This document shows, piece after piece, positions 62,639-63,547 of a stretch of DNA of 63,547 nt. The position numbers were made by a program, and so were the translations under genes. Positions within the stretch are counted from its first letter, which is position 1. Every line of letters begins with the position of its first letter. The stretch spans positions 1 through 63,547 of the forward strand of contig JAKOVF010000147.1 in assembly GCA_029782225.1 (NCBI GenBank), read 5' to 3'. The DNA comes from Chloroflexota bacterium. Lineage in GTDB: Bacteria > Chloroflexota > Anaerolineae > Anaerolineales > Villigracilaceae. The notes below the pieces were generated by a model. That model made no database searches. It was given only the letters and a program-made list of their open reading frames with translations, and had not been told where the DNA came from.

Positions 62639-63547
62639 ATGGCTGCGTCAATCCTGGCCACAAAACTGTATATTCCCCCGCCTCGGCCTAAAATTGTTCC
62701 CCGCCCCTGCCTGATCGAGCAGTTGGACGCTGGCCTTGCCTTGGGCCGCAAGCTGACCCTTATTTCAGCGCCGGCCGGGTTTGGCAAAACCACGCTGGTC
62801 AGCGAATGGATTGCCGCCCTCACCCCTTCCCCTCTCCCATTGGGAGAGGGGCCAGGGGGGAGGGTCGCCTGGCTGTCACTGGATGAAGGGGATAACGACC
62901 CCACGCGCTTTCTGACTTATCTTGTCGCTGCTTTGCAGAAGATTATGGCGAACATTGGAGAGGGAGTGTTGGGTGAGCTCCAATCCCCTCAACCACCGCC
63001 AATCGAATCGATTCTGACAGCCCTGATCAATGAAATCACCACCATCCCCGACAACTCCATCTTGGTCCTTGACGACTATCACATTCTTGATTCCAAACCA
63101 GTAGACAACGCACTCACTTTTCTGCTGGAGCACCTGCCGCCGCAGATGCACCTGGTCATCACTACCCGCGAGGATCCAGATCTACCCCTGGCTCGGTTGC
63201 GCGCCCGCGGCCAATTGACCGAACTGCGCGCCGCCGACTTGCGTTTTACTCCTGCCGAAGCTGCTGAATTTCTCAACCAGATGATGGGACTAAACCTCTC
63301 AGCGGAAAACATCGCCGCGCTGGAAGCTCGCACCGAAGGCTGGATCGCCGGTCTACAATTGGCTGCACTCTCCATGCAAGGCCGGGAAGACATCGCCGGT
63401 TTTATCCAGGCTTTCACCGGCAGCCATCGTTTTGTGCTGGACTATCTGGTCGAAGAAGTGCTGCAGCGCCAACCTGAACATATCCGCAGCTTCTTGCTAC
63501 AGACCGCTATTCTCGATCAGTTTTGCGCTCCGCTGTGCAATGCGGTC
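62639..63547 (+). CDS. MalT-like LuxR-family regulator, N-terminal part (cut by window edge)
   Basis: Open to the end of the window, about 303 codons. ATG 62639 (MAASILATKLYIPPPRPKIV) is chosen; ATG 62621 is in frame upstream, and the ribosome binding site is unclear. The STAND ATPase start is clear: Walker A SAPAGFGKT (about 41-49) and Walker B LVLDDYHIL, followed by TTREDPDLPLARLRARGQL. A 14-residue insert (TPSPLPLGEGPGGR) breaks the family's usual SEWIAAL...VAWLSLDEGDND segment and is encoded by a palindromic repeat. The HTH end is outside the window. Confidence 0.9.
   Translation, partial: MAASILATKLYIPPPRPKIVPRPCLIEQLDAGLALGRKLTLISAPAGFGKTTLVSEWIAALTPSPLPLGEGPGGRVAWLSLDEGDNDPTRFLTYLVAALQKIMANIGEGVLGELQSPQPPPIESILTALINEITTIPDNSILVLDDYHILDSKPVDNALTFLLEHLPPQMHLVITTREDPDLPLARLRARGQLTELRAADLRFTPAEAAEFLNQMMGLNLSAENIAALEARTEGWIAGLQLAALSMQGREDIAGFIQAFTGSHRFVLDYLVEEVLQRQPEHIRSFLLQTAILDQFCAPLCNAV
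62822..62863 (+). repeat. Palindromic GC-rich repeat inserted in frame in a luxR gene
   Basis: A 42-base unit containing the perfect stem CCCCTCTCCC (62829-62838) and GGGAGAGGGG (62842-62851), flanked by CCCTT and GGGGGGAGGG arms. It adds 14 codons without a frameshift or stop. Elements of this CCCTCTCCC type are known as dispersed repeats in many genomes; here it lies inside a coding region. Confidence 0.75.

Overview
The window looks like a chromosomal segment of a Chloroflexota bacterium, probably class Anaerolineae (inference). It has moderate GC, very long GAF-domain signalling proteins, several MalT-like LuxR regulators, BON/PRC-barrel proteins and a remnant carotenoid pair. I saw no rRNA, tRNA, CRISPR array or intact transposase.

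Layout. (1) 1-14935, minus strand: one long signalling operon. It runs patatin lipase, GAF histidine kinase, OmpR-type response regulator, CheY-like regulator, PAS kinase, three Cache/HAMP/GAF membrane receptors without an output domain, then a soluble kinase cut by the window edge. Several junctions overlap by 4 bases. (2) 15.1-38 kb: an envelope and membrane-stress region with a cupin, DUF1269 protein, tandem-DUF333 lipoprotein, two HdeD-like proteins, rhomboid protease, FtsH, BON/PRC-barrel proteins, a GGDEF/HD-GYP pair, two diacylglycerol-type glycosyltransferases (one frameshifted), a DedA-like protein, DoxX and a MalT-like regulator. (3) 38.5-54.4 kb: a cyclic-nucleotide block. Three proteins carry cNMP-binding-like domains (SulP-STAS-cNMP, carrier-HEAT-cNMP, HD-cNMP). 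They lie next to a nine-GAF hybrid kinase, a CheY-like protein, a REC-nucleotide cyclase and an HD phosphohydrolase. (4) 54.4-62.5 kb: a LuxR regulator, MFS transporter, SDR epimerase, two membrane proteins, phytoene synthase and a truncated phytoene desaturase, with decayed comM pieces at both ends. (5) 62.6 kb to the end: a partial MalT-like regulator interrupted by an in-frame palindromic repeat.

The strongest new signal is a family of seven near-identical promoters between 15.1 and 37.8 kb. Each has two 11-bp direct repeats (consensus GCACTTTWATA then GCACTTTGGAT) abutting a -35 box ATGACA/G. A spacer of exactly 17 bp separates this from a -10 box TATGCT/TATCCT/TATGTT. They stand upstream of the signalling operon, the cupin, the DUF1269 gene, a BON/PRC gene, the glycosyltransferase operon, a carotenoid acyltransferase-like relic and DoxX. 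The geometry is PhoB-box-like, and an OmpR/PhoB-family regulator lies inside the operon driven by one of them. I propose an autoregulated envelope/lipid stress regulon.

The window also holds many small gene relics: three comM pieces, a LuxR 3' tail, a broken acyltransferase, a split glycosyltransferase and a split PRC-barrel gene. Very long genes nearby are intact, so I favour real decay over poor assembly, but this cannot be settled from the sequence alone.
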